The position numbers were made by a program, and so were the translations under genes. A stretch of DNA of 64,000 nt, from NCBI RefSeq assembly GCF_009650605.1, contig NZ_WAJT01000001.1, forward strand, positions 2,170,001-2,234,000, written 5' to 3'. The notes below the pieces were generated by a model. That model ran no database searches and was not told the origin of the DNA. It worked only from the letters and a program-made list of their open reading frames with translations. Below, piece by piece: positions 24,960 to 33,846 of the stretch; position 1 is the stretch's first letter; each line of letters begins with the position of its first letter. The DNA is from Labrenzia sp. CE80. GTDB taxonomy: Bacteria; Pseudomonadota; Alphaproteobacteria; Rhizobiales; Stappiaceae.

Positions 24960-26147
24960 TTATATCTCGCCCTTGATGATCTGATCGTAAATGACCGGAT
25001 CGGTGACGCCTTCGGAGCCAATCAACACCACACGGGAGCTTTCATTCAGCCCCAGCGCCGCGCGCAAGGATGGCTGTGTTGCCGCGCAGATCAGACCGCA
25101 AAGTCCGGCGACCCCGCTTTCGCCGGCCTGGACGCGGGCGCTTTCAGGCTCGAAAGACGCAAGCATCCGCACAGTCGGGGCAACCACCCCTTCCGGTATC
25201 GTCAGGAACCCACTCGTCTGCGAGGCCAGAACGGACCAGGCAACCTCGGACGGTTCACCGCAGGAGAGCCCGGCCATGATCGTCTCTTCGGCGATCTGAA
25301 CAGCAGTGGAGCGGCCTGCCTTTGCACTTTCAAAGAGGCAAGGTGCGAGCTCCGGCTCCACCACATAGACCTTGGGCGCGTCTGTCCCCCAGTCCTGTCT
25401 GAAGACAGCCGCCACCGCAGCAGCCAATCCTCCCACGCCGCCCTGCAGGAAAACATGGGTGGGCGGTGTTGCGAGATCACGCGTGATTTCGCGCGCCATC
25501 ACACCGTATCCGGCCATGACCTCGATCGGCGTTTGAGTATAGCCGGTCCAGGAGGTGTCGGAGACGATCAGCCATCCGTTCTGCTCAGCATCGAGGCGGG
25601 TCTGCTCCACAGTCGCATCATAATCGCCATCAATGCGGATAACGTCTGCGCCCAGCGCGCGCATGGCATCAACGCGGTGCTCGCTGACCTCGGCATGAAC
25701 ATAGATCCGGCAGGATACACCACAACGGGCCGCACCCCAGGCAACCGAGCGGCCATGATTGCCGTCTGTTGCCGAAATCACGGTAATACCCTTTGCCTCT
25801 GACGGAAATGCGCGGTCTCGGACCTTCGCCAGGGACACGTCCTTGCCAATACGCTTCGATATTTCCCGCTGCAGGACGCACATCACCGCGTAGGCACCGC
25901 CCAGGGCTTTGAAACTGCCCAGGCCAAAGCGATCGCCCTCATGCTTGTAGAGAACTTCGCCCAGTCCCAGATCCGCCGCCAACGGACCGAAGCTGAGCAA
26001 AGGCGTCTTTTCATAGCCTTCCCAGCTGCTGACTTCGTTTTCCGCGCGATCGAACTGCTCTCGGGTCAACAGGTCAGGCAGTAGACGTTCGCCTGTCAGT
26101 CCGGCGTCGAAATAGCCCGTGTTTGAATTTGCGAACAGGTCCAACAT
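24960..26147 (-). CDS. dpaL: Diaminopropionate ammonia-lyase (PLP enzyme)
   Basis: This 395-residue fold-type II PLP enzyme has its PLP Lys in GLGSFKALGGAYAV, with ATDGNHGRSVAWGAARCG and the glycine-rich phosphate loop GGVGGLAAAVAAVF. The N-terminal NTGYFDAGL and the overall length match diaminopropionate ammonia-lyase, which converts 2,3-diaminopropionate to pyruvate and ammonia. The ATG at 26147 is preceded by AAAGGAG. A divergently transcribed Lrp/AsnC gene lies 92 bases away and is the likely regulator. The next genes on the strand are the DMSP-lyase-like cupin (168 bases away) and NIPSNAP. Confidence 0.85.
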   Translation of the reverse strand: MLDLFANSNTGYFDAGLTGERLLPDLLTREQFDRAENEVSSWEGYEKTPLLSFGPLAADLGLGEVLYKHEGDRFGLGSFKALGGAYAVMCVLQREISKRIGKDVSLAKVRDRAFPSEAKGITVISATDGNHGRSVAWGAARCGVSCRIYVHAEVSEHRVDAMRALGADVIRIDGDYDATVEQTRLDAEQNGWLIVSDTSWTGYTQTPIEVMAGYGVMAREITRDLATPPTHVFLQGGVGGLAAAVAAVFRQDWGTDAPKVYVVEPELAPCLFESAKAGRSTAVQIAEETIMAGLSCGEPSEVAWSVLASQTSGFLTIPEGVVAPTVRMLASFEPESARVQAGESGVAGLCGLICAATQPSLRAALGLNESSRVVLIGSEGVTDPVIYDQIIKGEI

Positions 26148-26180
26148 CAATCGCTCCTTTTCATCTGTGACGAGAATTTA

Positions 26181-26228
26181 GTTCATTGACTGTAAGAGTT
26201 GTGCTCTATTTTCAGCTATTAAATGAAC
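26181..26228. promoter_or_regulatory. Inverted repeat in the dpaL/Lrp divergent region
   Basis: GTTCATT (26181-26187) is mirrored by AATGAAC (26222-26228) between the dpaL and Lrp-type starts. It could be part of an Lrp-type operator. With only 7-bp arms this is suggestive at best. Confidence 0.35.
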
Positions 26229-26239
26229 GATTCTTGCAT

Positions 26240-26728
26240 GTGAGCGCTGTGAAGAAAGAAACCCTCTCGTCTGATCTGGACACGTTTGATCTCGCGATCC
26301 TGCGGCTCATCCAGGAGGACAACACGATCCCTCACCGCATCATCGGCGAGAAGGTCAATCTGTCTGCACCGAGCGTTCAAAGGCGCATCAAACGGATGGA
26401 GAAAGCCGGCGTGATCGCCGCGCAAAGAGCGGTTCTGGAACCGTCAAAAGTTGGATTGCCCCTGACGATCCTGGTGGAAGTCGAGCTCAAGGCTGAAACA
26501 GGAGGCCAGATCGACGCCATCAAGGCCGAATTTCTGGCCGCCCGAGAGATCCAGCAATGCTACTACGTCACGGGCGAAGCGGACTTCGTGCTTGTCATTT
26601 TGGTCAGCGATATGGCGGAATATGAGGCCCTCACACAACGCCTCTTTTTCGGCAACGCCAACATTCGCAAGTTCAAGACCTTCGTCGTCATGGACCGAAC
26701 CAAAGCCGCCGGAAGCCTGAACATCTGA
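26240..26728 (+). CDS. Lrp/AsnC family transcriptional regulator
   Basis: This 162-residue protein has an N-terminal helix-turn-helix (LDTFDLAILRLIQEDNTIP then LSAPSVQRRIKRMEKAGVI) and a C-terminal RAM/AsnC effector domain (CYYVTGEADFVLVILVSDM). Such regulators respond to amino acids. Divergence from diaminopropionate ammonia-lyase suggests local control of that operon. The frame is open upstream to 26186; I take the GTG at 26240 since it gives a family-like length, but no strong ribosome site distinguishes the candidates. Confidence 0.9.
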   Translation: MSAVKKETLSSDLDTFDLAILRLIQEDNTIPHRIIGEKVNLSAPSVQRRIKRMEKAGVIAAQRAVLEPSKVGLPLTILVEVELKAETGGQIDAIKAEFLAAREIQQCYYVTGEADFVLVILVSDMAEYEALTQRLFFGNANIRKFKTFVVMDRTKAAGSLNI

Positions 26729-26959
26729 TCAGGGCGCTCCCCGGCCAGGATCGTCGGCCCCTCTTGGAGCCGCGTCGCGGCTCATTTACATGCGACCTTG
26801 CCCAGCAGCATGATTTGTGTCTAAAAACACACTGCTATCGGGTTAGCCTCCAGGTCCGCGGAAAGCCGTCATCGGCACCCCATCGAATATATGACTACCA
26901 GATTTCGGTATGTCTCATGCTCGACCTCAGCGGACCATCGAGCCAAAGTGAGGACACCG

Positions 26960-28501
26960 ATGACAAAGTCTCTGGACCAACTCCGCCGCGACGCCAAAAC
27001 CCTGCGCAAGGCACATCAGTCGAACGATGTACAGGCGCTACAGCGCCTCAAAAGCCATGCACCTCGAACAGACACGGCTGCGCTGAAACATGCCGACTAT
27101 CTGCATGTGATTGCACGCGAGGCAGGTTTTCCGTCCTGGCCAGCTCTTAAACTCGCCGCGGATCTGCTCGGCATGGATCTCGCGACCAAACGTCAGCGAC
27201 TGAAGCTCGCGCTGTCTGCGGGCCACTTCAGTGCGGTGGAGCAATTTCTTGCAGCCACGCCAGACATCGCTGACGGCGATTTCGGGCTATGTCTTGGCCT
27301 TTATCGCAAGTCGGACGTTCTTGCGGCTCTCGACAAGTCGCCGCAACTCGCGACCGACCTGATTGCCACTCAGGCGCCTCCCCTTACCATCCTTGCCCGT
27401 TCAAAGTGGTTTCATCACAAACCGGACCTGTCAGAGGACATGCTGGCGATCGCACGCGCCCTCCATGCAAACGGTGCCGACCTCAATCAGGGTGCCGCAC
27501 TGTCAGCCGAAACTGACCACACGCTCTCGCCGCTTTATTTTGCGATCGGCCACGCCAACAACATGGCACTTGGTCAATGGCTACTCGACAACGGCGCCAA
27601 CCCCAACGATGGAGAAAGCCTCTATCATTCCACCGAGCTTGGTCATCATGATGGTTTACGCATGCTGCTGGCCCATGGCGCTGATCCCAAAGGCACCAAC
27701 ACCCTGCTGCGTGCGATGGATTTTCATGACACGGAAGCCATTCAGCTGCTTCTGGATCACGGCGCGCAAGTAGACGAGTTTGACGGCACTCCGGTCGGAG
27801 GCGAGGCACCATGGGTCATCCCGGCGCTCCACCATGCGGCGCGCCGCATGGTCCCTGCGGACCTGGTGACGCTCTTGCTGGACAATGGAGCTGATCCAAA
27901 CCGCCGGTTTGAAGGCACAACGCCATATGCCTACGCGCGCATTTTGGGTCACACGGAACTCGCTGATCAACTTGCGGGCCGCGGCGCGGATCAAACGCTC
28001 AGTCCGGTGGAGGCGATCCTTGCCGACGCAGCTGACGGTCACTCGGCGGAGGCTCCACTTGATCCAGAGGAGATCCCGGACGCCTATCGCAATATCATTC
28101 GGATGCTTACGTCCTACTCGGCGAAACTCGACCACATCAAACGACTTGTCGCCATGGGTGTTGAGTATGACCGCCCGGATTCAGCAGGCCTGACGCCCGT
28201 GCAGATCGCTGGCTGGGAAGGCCAGTCCGAGGTCATGCAATACCTACTGAGCCTAAAACCTGACCTCGCTCATATAAACGGCTATGGAGGCACTCTGCTC
28301 TCCACCGTCCTGCATGGAGCAGAGAATTGCCCTGGGCGAGAAGACAGGGACCATATTGGTTGCCTGCGTTTGGCGTTGGCGCATGGCGTTGACGTGCCGC
28401 GCCGAGCTCTCGACCATGTGGCTTCCGACGAGATCTCGGAATTCCTGCGGGATTGGGCCAGCGACCATCCGGATCAGATCGTGGAAAACGGCGCTTTCTA
28501 G
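26960..28501 (+). CDS. Ankyrin-repeat protein
   Basis: This 513-residue protein has a helical N-terminal region (SLDQLRRDAKTLRKAHQSND) and several degenerate ankyrin repeats from about residue 140 on. Clear ones are LGQWLLDNGANPNDGESLYH, LRMLLAHGADPKGTNTLL, IQLLLDHGAQVDEF, VTLLLDNGADPNRRFEGTTP and LTPVQIAGWEGQSEVMQYLL. It has no signal peptide or membrane span, so it is cytosolic and probably a protein-binding scaffold. The frame opens at 26891, but ATG 26960 has GAGGACACC upstream. Neighbours give no hint of a partner. Confidence 0.87.
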   Translation: MTKSLDQLRRDAKTLRKAHQSNDVQALQRLKSHAPRTDTAALKHADYLHVIAREAGFPSWPALKLAADLLGMDLATKRQRLKLALSAGHFSAVEQFLAATPDIADGDFGLCLGLYRKSDVLAALDKSPQLATDLIATQAPPLTILARSKWFHHKPDLSEDMLAIARALHANGADLNQGAALSAETDHTLSPLYFAIGHANNMALGQWLLDNGANPNDGESLYHSTELGHHDGLRMLLAHGADPKGTNTLLRAMDFHDTEAIQLLLDHGAQVDEFDGTPVGGEAPWVIPALHHAARRMVPADLVTLLLDNGADPNRRFEGTTPYAYARILGHTELADQLAGRGADQTLSPVEAILADAADGHSAEAPLDPEEIPDAYRNIIRMLTSYSAKLDHIKRLVAMGVEYDRPDSAGLTPVQIAGWEGQSEVMQYLLSLKPDLAHINGYGGTLLSTVLHGAENCPGREDRDHIGCLRLALAHGVDVPRRALDHVASDEISEFLRDWASDHPDQIVENGAF

Positions 28502-28524
28502 CGAGAGCTGTCTCAACGCCAAAC

Positions 28525-28550
28525 GCCTTCCGCATCCAGATGCGGAAGGC
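28525..28550. terminator. Perfect 11-bp hairpin between convergent genes
   Basis: GCCTTCCGCAT and its exact complement ATGCGGAAGGC flank a 4-base loop. It lies between the ankyrin gene stop and the hydrolase stop. There is no T-run, so termination, if any, may depend on Rho; 3'-end protection is an alternative. Confidence 0.5.
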
Positions 28551-28561
28551 AATGCCCAAAA

Positions 28562-29065
28562 CTAGGACCAAGTTTCAGCCGCTGTTGCGACGCTGAGCTT
28601 TGAGCCCAGTGCGTTCAGCGCAATGTTGTGAACAATCTCGGATGGCCCGGTGCAAAGATCGCCAATGACAGTCACGTCCAGGCTGTCGGCAGCGCGTGAT
28701 ATTGCGGTGAAAGCCACACAGTTCTGGGTCATCATTCCGCACACCAAAAGCTCTGTCGTGCCCTCAAGCACTTTGGCAAGATCCGTCTCCTGAAAGGCAT
28801 CCGCGACTTGCTTGATCACGATGGGCGCGGCGCCAGCTGCCGTCAGAATCTTGGCGCGAATGGCGTTTCCGGTACCGCTTGCCGCGAACAAGCCCTTGGG
28901 TGCAGGAGAAACGTGGCGGACAAGAACAATGCGGTCTCCCGCCCACCGCGCCTGCTCAATCGCAGTGACGATGCGGGATTCTATCTCCTCGGCCAGATGC
29001 AGTGGCAAGACACCGCCCGGGAAATAGTCATTTTGAATGTCGATCACGAGAAGAGTTCGGCTCAT
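28562..29065 (-). CDS. Isochorismatase-family cysteine hydrolase
   Basis: This 167-residue hydrolase of the isochorismatase/nicotinamidase superfamily shows the catalytic Asp in LLVIDIQNDYFPGG and the nucleophilic Cys in VCGMMTQNCVAF, with the expected Lys in APIVIKQVADAF. Substrates in this family include amides such as nicotinamide, carbamoyl compounds and isochorismate; the sequence does not decide. ATG 29065 is chosen over TTG 29068. The gene is divergent from a GlxA-type regulator, and an inverted repeat lies between them. Confidence 0.88.
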   Translation of the reverse strand: MSRTLLVIDIQNDYFPGGVLPLHLAEEIESRIVTAIEQARWAGDRIVLVRHVSPAPKGLFAASGTGNAIRAKILTAAGAAPIVIKQVADAFQETDLAKVLEGTTELLVCGMMTQNCVAFTAISRAADSLDVTVIGDLCTGPSEIVHNIALNALGSKLSVATAAETWS

Positions 29066-29122
29066 CAAAGTTTCTCCTTTTCACTGGAGATTGAATTACC
29101 TCTTCACGAAGGCCTGGAGCAG

Positions 29123-29157
29123 TGGCCCAAAGGACATTATTCGATTAAATTGGGCCA
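29123..29157. promoter_or_regulatory. Inverted repeat TGGCCCAA...TTGGGCCA next to the GlxA start
   Basis: Perfect 8-bp arms at 29123-29130 and 29150-29157, 19 bases apart, end exactly at the ATG of the GlxA-type regulator. It is a candidate operator for that AraC-type protein, controlling itself and the divergent hydrolase. Confidence 0.55.
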
Positions 29158-30093
29158 ATGGACATTGCAGTCATTGCCTATGAGGGCATCAACCCGTTCA
29201 TGCTGTCGACGCCGCTTGCGGTCTTTGGAGGTGCAGGACTTTCAAATGATCACAGGGTGTTCGTTTGCGCAGAAGCCAACCGTATTTCCACGTCTGCAGG
29301 TATAATCCTGGAGACGCCACACCTGCTGGACGCGGCAGCCGAGGCCGATGTGGTCATCCTGCCAGGATGGCGCGATGCCAGCGAAGCAATCCCACCCGCG
29401 ATCGTCGAGCATCTGCGGTCCGCCCATGCCCGCGATGCCGTCGCTGTCGGTCTGTGTCTCGGCGCATTCGGACTGGCGGAGACAGGCCTTTTGGACGGGC
29501 GGCGTGCCACAACGCACTGGGCGGCCGTGGAGGCGTTCCGCGACCGTTTTCCGGCCGTTCAGATTGATCCAACGGCGATCTTTATCGACTCGGGACCTGT
29601 TCTTACCTCCGCGGGCGTTGCCTCCGGACTGGACTGCTGCCTGCATCTCCTCGCCCGTCTCTCCGGCGTTGCAAAGGCCAATCACGTGGCACGCGGACTG
29701 GTGCTAGCGCCACAGCGCAGCGGCGAGCAGCCTCAGCTGGTCGAGCGGCCTGCTCCTGCGTCGACGGCCGAAGCGCGGGTCGCCGACATCCTTGAACGCC
29801 TTTGGACCGACCCGACAGGAAATCCATCTCTCGATGCCCTGGCGGCCGAAGCAGGAATGAGCCGCCGCAGCTTGAGCCGGCACATACGCAGCCGGACGGG
29901 CGGAAGCCTAGGAGGTTGGTTGCGGCGAGCAAGAATTGCGCGGGCTCAAGATAACCTGCTGCGCGGTGGGAAGGGACTTGAAGGCATAGCCGTGAACTGC
30001 GGCTTTCCAGACGTACAGTCCCTGCGCAAAGCCTTTCGCACCGAACTGGGCATGACCCCGACCCAGTGGCTCGCCAGACAAAGGGTCGGATGA
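29158..30093 (+). CDS. GlxA-type transcriptional regulator (DJ-1/PfpI + AraC)
   Basis: This 311-residue protein has an N-terminal DJ-1/PfpI-like amidotransferase fold (about 1-185, nucleophile elbow in VGLCLGAFGLAETGLLDG). The C-terminal AraC/XylS DNA-binding domain has LAAEAGMSRRSLSRHIRSRT and GFPDVQSLRKAFRTELGMTP. Family members activate catabolic genes in response to small amino compounds. It is divergent from the cysteine hydrolase, its probable target, with an inverted repeat directly at its start codon. Confidence 0.92.
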   Translation: MDIAVIAYEGINPFMLSTPLAVFGGAGLSNDHRVFVCAEANRISTSAGIILETPHLLDAAAEADVVILPGWRDASEAIPPAIVEHLRSAHARDAVAVGLCLGAFGLAETGLLDGRRATTHWAAVEAFRDRFPAVQIDPTAIFIDSGPVLTSAGVASGLDCCLHLLARLSGVAKANHVARGLVLAPQRSGEQPQLVERPAPASTAEARVADILERLWTDPTGNPSLDALAAEAGMSRRSLSRHIRSRTGGSLGGWLRRARIARAQDNLLRGGKGLEGIAVNCGFPDVQSLRKAFRTELGMTPTQWLARQRVG

Positions 30094-30138
30094 AGCCTAT
30101 CGGTCAGATGCCGCGCCTCAACCGATGGGCCCTGGATC

Positions 30139-31002
30139 CTATTTCTTGGGTGCAGGACGCTCCGTGCCCCAGCCGGTGTAGATCCGTGAGCGTTTGGTCT
30201 TGCCCTCGACGGTGAAGCGATCCTTCTTGACGCAGCCGTTTTCCGCAAGACGCACTTCTGCCTCGAGCGTGCGGATCGCGTTGTTGGCCTTCCAAAGACG
30301 GTCGGCCGATGGCGTCTCGATCTCCAGGCTGTCGAGAGCCTTCTGATAGGCGGTGATGCGGTACCGCAGGGCCTGCCCGACCCAGGAGATCATCATGCGG
30401 TTTTCCCACACACGGGCCTTTGCGCCCTCATAGGTCTCTTCGGTGGTGACCGGTTTGTTTGCCAGAACCCTCAGGCGTTCCTTGTCCGCGGCCTGAACGC
30501 GCATTGCGACCTCGCAGAAAGGCCAGACCAGCTTGGCATCGCCCTCCGCATCGGCGGCCACGCGATCGTAGCGGGCGTCACTGGAGCGGAATTTGTCGGA
30601 GCGCAGGAAGATGTAATAGAGATCGACCGGGACCCTGCCCTCAACCTCGGGCAGAACGCGGGTTCGCGAGAGTTCGACGACGGTGCCGCCGATCCAGTCC
30701 TTGGTCCAGGGTGGCCGGATCAGTCCCCAGCCACGTTCACGCAGAAGTTCCTCGTCGTTGGTCATGTTGAACTTGGACACGGGATCGCCGCGATAGCGCG
30801 CTGCGGCCTCTCCGGCAGCAGGCATGACCTTGTCGTGGAAAATATTGGGGCGGGCGCGGTCAAAGTCGCCTGTCGGGCGGCTGCAGGCGACCAGCAACAT
30901 GGAGAGCATGGCGGCTGCGCATACAGATCGACCGGCCATCACCAAAGGCTGGCGCGACCTTGCTTCATTCGACAGTGGCTCAGGCGTAGATGTCACGCCC
31001 AT
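30139..31002 (-). CDS. Putative lipoprotein of unknown function
   Basis: This 287-residue protein has an N-terminal signal with lipobox-like MLSMLLVACSRPTG (Cys about position 40), so it is probably membrane-anchored outside the cytoplasm. The mature part is mixed alpha/beta with LRERGWGLIRPPWTKDWIGG, VPVDLYYIFLRSDKFRS and MISWVGQALRYRITAYQKAL. I recognise no named domain. The long sequence before the hydrophobic core suggests the true start may be an internal codon such as the ATG at VMAGRSVCAAA. Confidence 0.72.
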   Translation of the reverse strand: MGVTSTPEPLSNEARSRQPLVMAGRSVCAAAMLSMLLVACSRPTGDFDRARPNIFHDKVMPAAGEAAARYRGDPVSKFNMTNDEELLRERGWGLIRPPWTKDWIGGTVVELSRTRVLPEVEGRVPVDLYYIFLRSDKFRSSDARYDRVAADAEGDAKLVWPFCEVAMRVQAADKERLRVLANKPVTTEETYEGAKARVWENRMMISWVGQALRYRITAYQKALDSLEIETPSADRLWKANNAIRTLEAEVRLAENGCVKKDRFTVEGKTKRSRIYTGWGTERPAPKK

Positions 31003-31083
31003 AGGCTTCCCCGTAGCTTGGCACCGGGCGAGAATCAGCCCTTTGCGCTTTCAACCTACCGGAAAAGCAGCGTTCACTCGAAC

Positions 31084-31293
31084 TCAGTCGAGGTCGGAAG
31101 CGAGTGTTCCGGCAGTTCTTCCGATGGTTCCGATTCGCGCGGCCAGATCAAGGGCCTCGCGCTCGTAACGAACACCTGGGAAGAGGACAACCTCTCCAGA
31201 AGGTGCGGAAGTGGTCGACCGGCGGTCGTTTCGCTTGGGGGTCAGTCGTGAAAGGGGCCGTTGCGCGGATGCAAAGTCCAAAAGGGTGCCCAT
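31084..31293 (-). CDS. Small conserved-looking hypothetical protein (69 aa)
   Basis: This 69-residue soluble protein begins MGTLLDFASAQRPLSRLTPK and contains GEVVLFPGVRYEREALDLAA. The ATG at 31293 has an excellent GGAGGAG site seven bases upstream, the main argument that it is real. I have no function for it. The frame is open upstream to 31356 but without a ribosome site. A DUF2336 gene is divergent from it. Confidence 0.68.
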   Translation of the reverse strand: MGTLLDFASAQRPLSRLTPKRNDRRSTTSAPSGEVVLFPGVRYEREALDLAARIGTIGRTAGTLASDLD

Positions 31294-31478
31294 CTCGTCT
31301 CCTCCTTCGGTTCGTCTCTTCCTGCATACGCAGTGACGGTCAAATGGGTGACGCAATACTCTTTCTAAAAATGATTAGGCCGCCTTCAGGGTTAACAGTG
31401 TGCTAACGCTTTTCGTTTTATTTTAGTCAACGAACAGCAACCGTTCGCTCCGCTGTTGGTATTGCGTAGACGAGAGCC

Positions 31479-32633
31479 ATGAACCGTTTGTCCGTCCCCT
31501 TGCCGGAGGTTTCTTCCGGCCATGAGACTGCCCGCCGTCAGTCCAGTCCCTCCCATGCTGAAGGCGTGCTTCTGGCCGCTTCCGAGCTTTTTGCCGGCCG
31601 CGAGGCCCATGACAGCCGGGACAAGACCCTCTTCCGGGAACTTGCGCTCAACCTTCTGCCGCAGACGGACGAAAACGACCGGCGCCACATCGCCTGCCAT
31701 CTGGTGCGCCATCCCGCCACGCCGCCGGAGATTCTGGCGGCGCTCGCGGCCGACGAAGACGCCCTGACCGCCTATCCGGTGCTGCGCAACGCGCCCAGCC
31801 TTGATGAAGATATTCTCGCGGCCCAGGCGGAACGCGGCCCCGACAGCCTGCGCAAGGCCATCGCCGAACGCGCGGATGCCAGCCCGAAGGTGCTGGAGAT
31901 CCTGGCTCAAGCCGGTGGTCCGGATGTGATCGCTCTGCTTCTGGAGCGCGCCGACATTGATCTCGACGAAGCAATGGTCTCAATGCTTTGCAAAAGGCCC
32001 GACATTTTGAAGCGTTTCGGCAAGGATCTGGTTGACCGCAAGGTCCTGACGTCCAGCCAGATGCTGACGCATTTTTCCCGCCTGGACGCATCTCTGCGCC
32101 AGGAGGCCATCGCCTCGGCCGAACTTGCCAGTCTGATCAACCTGACCCGCAGCGGCTCCCACAAGCCTGCCCGTCCGGTGTTCAAACAAAGCCTTCTGAA
32201 GCGATTGCACCACAGCGCGCTGACCGGTGGCGCAGAGCAATTTGCTCAAGAGCTCTCCTACGCCCTCGGTCTGCCGGAAAGTTTCACGCGTGAAATCGTC
32301 GCCGCCGACAGCGGTGAAACGCTTTCGATCTGCCTGAAGGCGCTGGGCTTCACAGACGCAAAGGCATCACAGATCCTTGTGCGTCTCCTGGGCGAGCGCC
32401 TGCCGCTGAAGGGAATGCGTGATCTGCTTGAGGTGTTCGGCAACATCAGCCACGGCGCGGCCATGCTTCTGGTGAACCGCTGGATCGGCGAAGAAACGCC
32501 GCATGGCCAACGGACATCACTGTCTGAACCGAAGCATCTCGTCCAAAACCAGGAAACGGCACGCCCTGCCCGGTCTCGCGATGCGACATGGCAGGAACTG
32601 GACGACATCGAAAAGCTGCTCCGCTTCGGCTGA
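31479..32633 (+). CDS. DUF2336 domain protein
   Basis: This 384-residue, almost wholly helical protein is of the DUF2336 family, which is confined largely to alphaproteobacteria. Typical features are HEAT-like helical repeats such as RRHIACHLVRHPATPPEILA and LDEDILAAQAERGPDSLRKA, with a middle segment LIRRGDxxV-like region represented by LASLINLTRSGSHKPARPVF. The function is unknown; family members are often encoded near cell-cycle and motility regulators. Here the neighbours are DUF1491, a peptidoglycan-binding protein and a DivJ-like kinase. Confidence 0.88.
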   Translation: MNRLSVPLPEVSSGHETARRQSSPSHAEGVLLAASELFAGREAHDSRDKTLFRELALNLLPQTDENDRRHIACHLVRHPATPPEILAALAADEDALTAYPVLRNAPSLDEDILAAQAERGPDSLRKAIAERADASPKVLEILAQAGGPDVIALLLERADIDLDEAMVSMLCKRPDILKRFGKDLVDRKVLTSSQMLTHFSRLDASLRQEAIASAELASLINLTRSGSHKPARPVFKQSLLKRLHHSALTGGAEQFAQELSYALGLPESFTREIVAADSGETLSICLKALGFTDAKASQILVRLLGERLPLKGMRDLLEVFGNISHGAAMLLVNRWIGEETPHGQRTSLSEPKHLVQNQETARPARSRDATWQELDDIEKLLRFG

Positions 32634-32665
32634 GCAGTCGGCGCCAATGCCGGAGCTTCGCTTAT

Positions 32666-33040
32666 CTAGAACTTGAAGAAGGGATCAGGAGCCTTTTCCG
32701 CTTCTTCTTCGGCGAGAGGCAAGTCGATCTTTCCCGCCTCAGAATCGACTTCAACCATCCAGTAGTCCGGATCCATCCGGGCTTCGCGTTCAAGGCGCGC
32801 GGTGATGTCCGACCGGGGTACCTTTTCCAAGATCTGCTCGAACAGACGTCCCTGAGGCTGATCCATGAACATGGCCTGGGGTGCGGGGCCATAAAAATCA
32901 TAGGTCCCGTCAAGCCGGTCGACGGCAACGAAGATGGCACCTGCTTCTGGCGCGCCCTTTTTCTGAATTGCCGCAAAGCCGTTTTCGGCAAAGATCCGCC
33001 TGACCAGGGCTGTCACAAAGAAGTCGGAAGTCACGCGCAT
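32666..33040 (-). CDS. DUF1491 family protein
   Basis: This 124-residue protein matches DUF1491, a small alphaproteobacterial family of unknown function. It begins MRVTSDFFVTALVRRIFAEN and has the family's KGAPEAGAIFVAVDRLDG, and DPDYWMVEVD near the end. It is convergent with the DUF2336 gene and follows the peptidoglycan-binding gene on the same strand with a 63-base gap. Confidence 0.9.
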   Translation of the reverse strand: MRVTSDFFVTALVRRIFAENGFAAIQKKGAPEAGAIFVAVDRLDGTYDFYGPAPQAMFMDQPQGRLFEQILEKVPRSDITARLEREARMDPDYWMVEVDSEAGKIDLPLAEEEAEKAPDPFFKF

Positions 33041-33103
33041 GAGGCAAGCTCTTCAGGTCGCATAGGACGGGTCAAGGTCACCCGAAATTAGGCAGGCAGG
33101 CGA

Positions 33104-33832
33104 TCAGTCGACCTGCTTGCCGCTGACCATTTCCAGCCGTTCGACCACTGCGGGCGTCAGCTTGCCAGTGATAGGCAGTCCCCGATCCAGCTCGAACCTC
33201 TGAATTGCCGAAGACGTATTGTCGCCCATAACCCCATCTGTGCTCAAGGGCCCGTAGCCAAGATCCGACAGAAGCTGCTGAATGCGAGCCAGACGCGGAT
33301 TTTCAGGTTCCAGTGGCGGAGCAGATACAGTCTTGGCAGCCAAGGCCTTGGCGGCGATTGGCTTCGGTCGCGGGACAGGCGGACCTGAAACCACAACATC
33401 AGTGCCCTGAAGCGTTATCAGTGCAAGTAGCTCGTCAGTCGCCTCGCCCGTTTCCAGGCGGCCATGCAGTCTTTCATAGTGACGGATCGAACGTTCGGTC
33501 GCAGGGCCCATCAGACCATCAAGCGGTCCCTCATAGATCCCGATACGGCGCAGGCTCGTCTGCAGGTCAAGCACGAGTGCCGACACTTCCTGAACGATGA
33601 TGCCTCGCCGATCATCCGGCTCGATCGCCTGCGGACGGTCACGGGTCGCAAAGAAGGGGGCCGGATGACGGCCAGGCTGAAGGCTGACCGCATTTGCGAC
33701 AATCAGACAGCCGGTGAGTGCCATGACCACGGCGCCACCCGCGGCGACCGGATTGTCGCGCGCAATGCCACCCGCACGGGCCATCATGCCGTCGGTTTCG
33801 TCTTCGAAGTCTGCCTTCTTGCCGCGCGCCAT
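33104..33832 (-). CDS. Membrane-anchored peptidoglycan-binding protein (two PG_binding_1 repeats)
   Basis: This 242-residue protein has one hydrophobic segment (AGGAVVMALTGCLIVANAVSL), then two peptidoglycan-binding_1 domains: LQTSLRRIGIYEGPLDGLMG ... and IQQLLSDLGYGPLSTDGVMG ..., separated by a Pro/Ala linker (PVPRPKPIAAKALAAKTV). An upstream ATG at 33850 overlaps the kinase stop by four bases but has no ribosome site. The ATG at 33832 has GGAAGGAAG upstream and is preferred. Coupling to the DivJ-like kinase gene suggests an envelope role tied to cell-cycle signalling (inference). Confidence 0.88.
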   Translation of the reverse strand: MARGKKADFEDETDGMMARAGGIARDNPVAAGGAVVMALTGCLIVANAVSLQPGRHPAPFFATRDRPQAIEPDDRRGIIVQEVSALVLDLQTSLRRIGIYEGPLDGLMGPATERSIRHYERLHGRLETGEATDELLALITLQGTDVVVSGPPVPRPKPIAAKALAAKTVSAPPLEPENPRLARIQQLLSDLGYGPLSTDGVMGDNTSSAIQRFELDRGLPITGKLTPAVVERLEMVSGKQVD

Positions 33833-33846
33833 CTGCTTCCTTCCGC

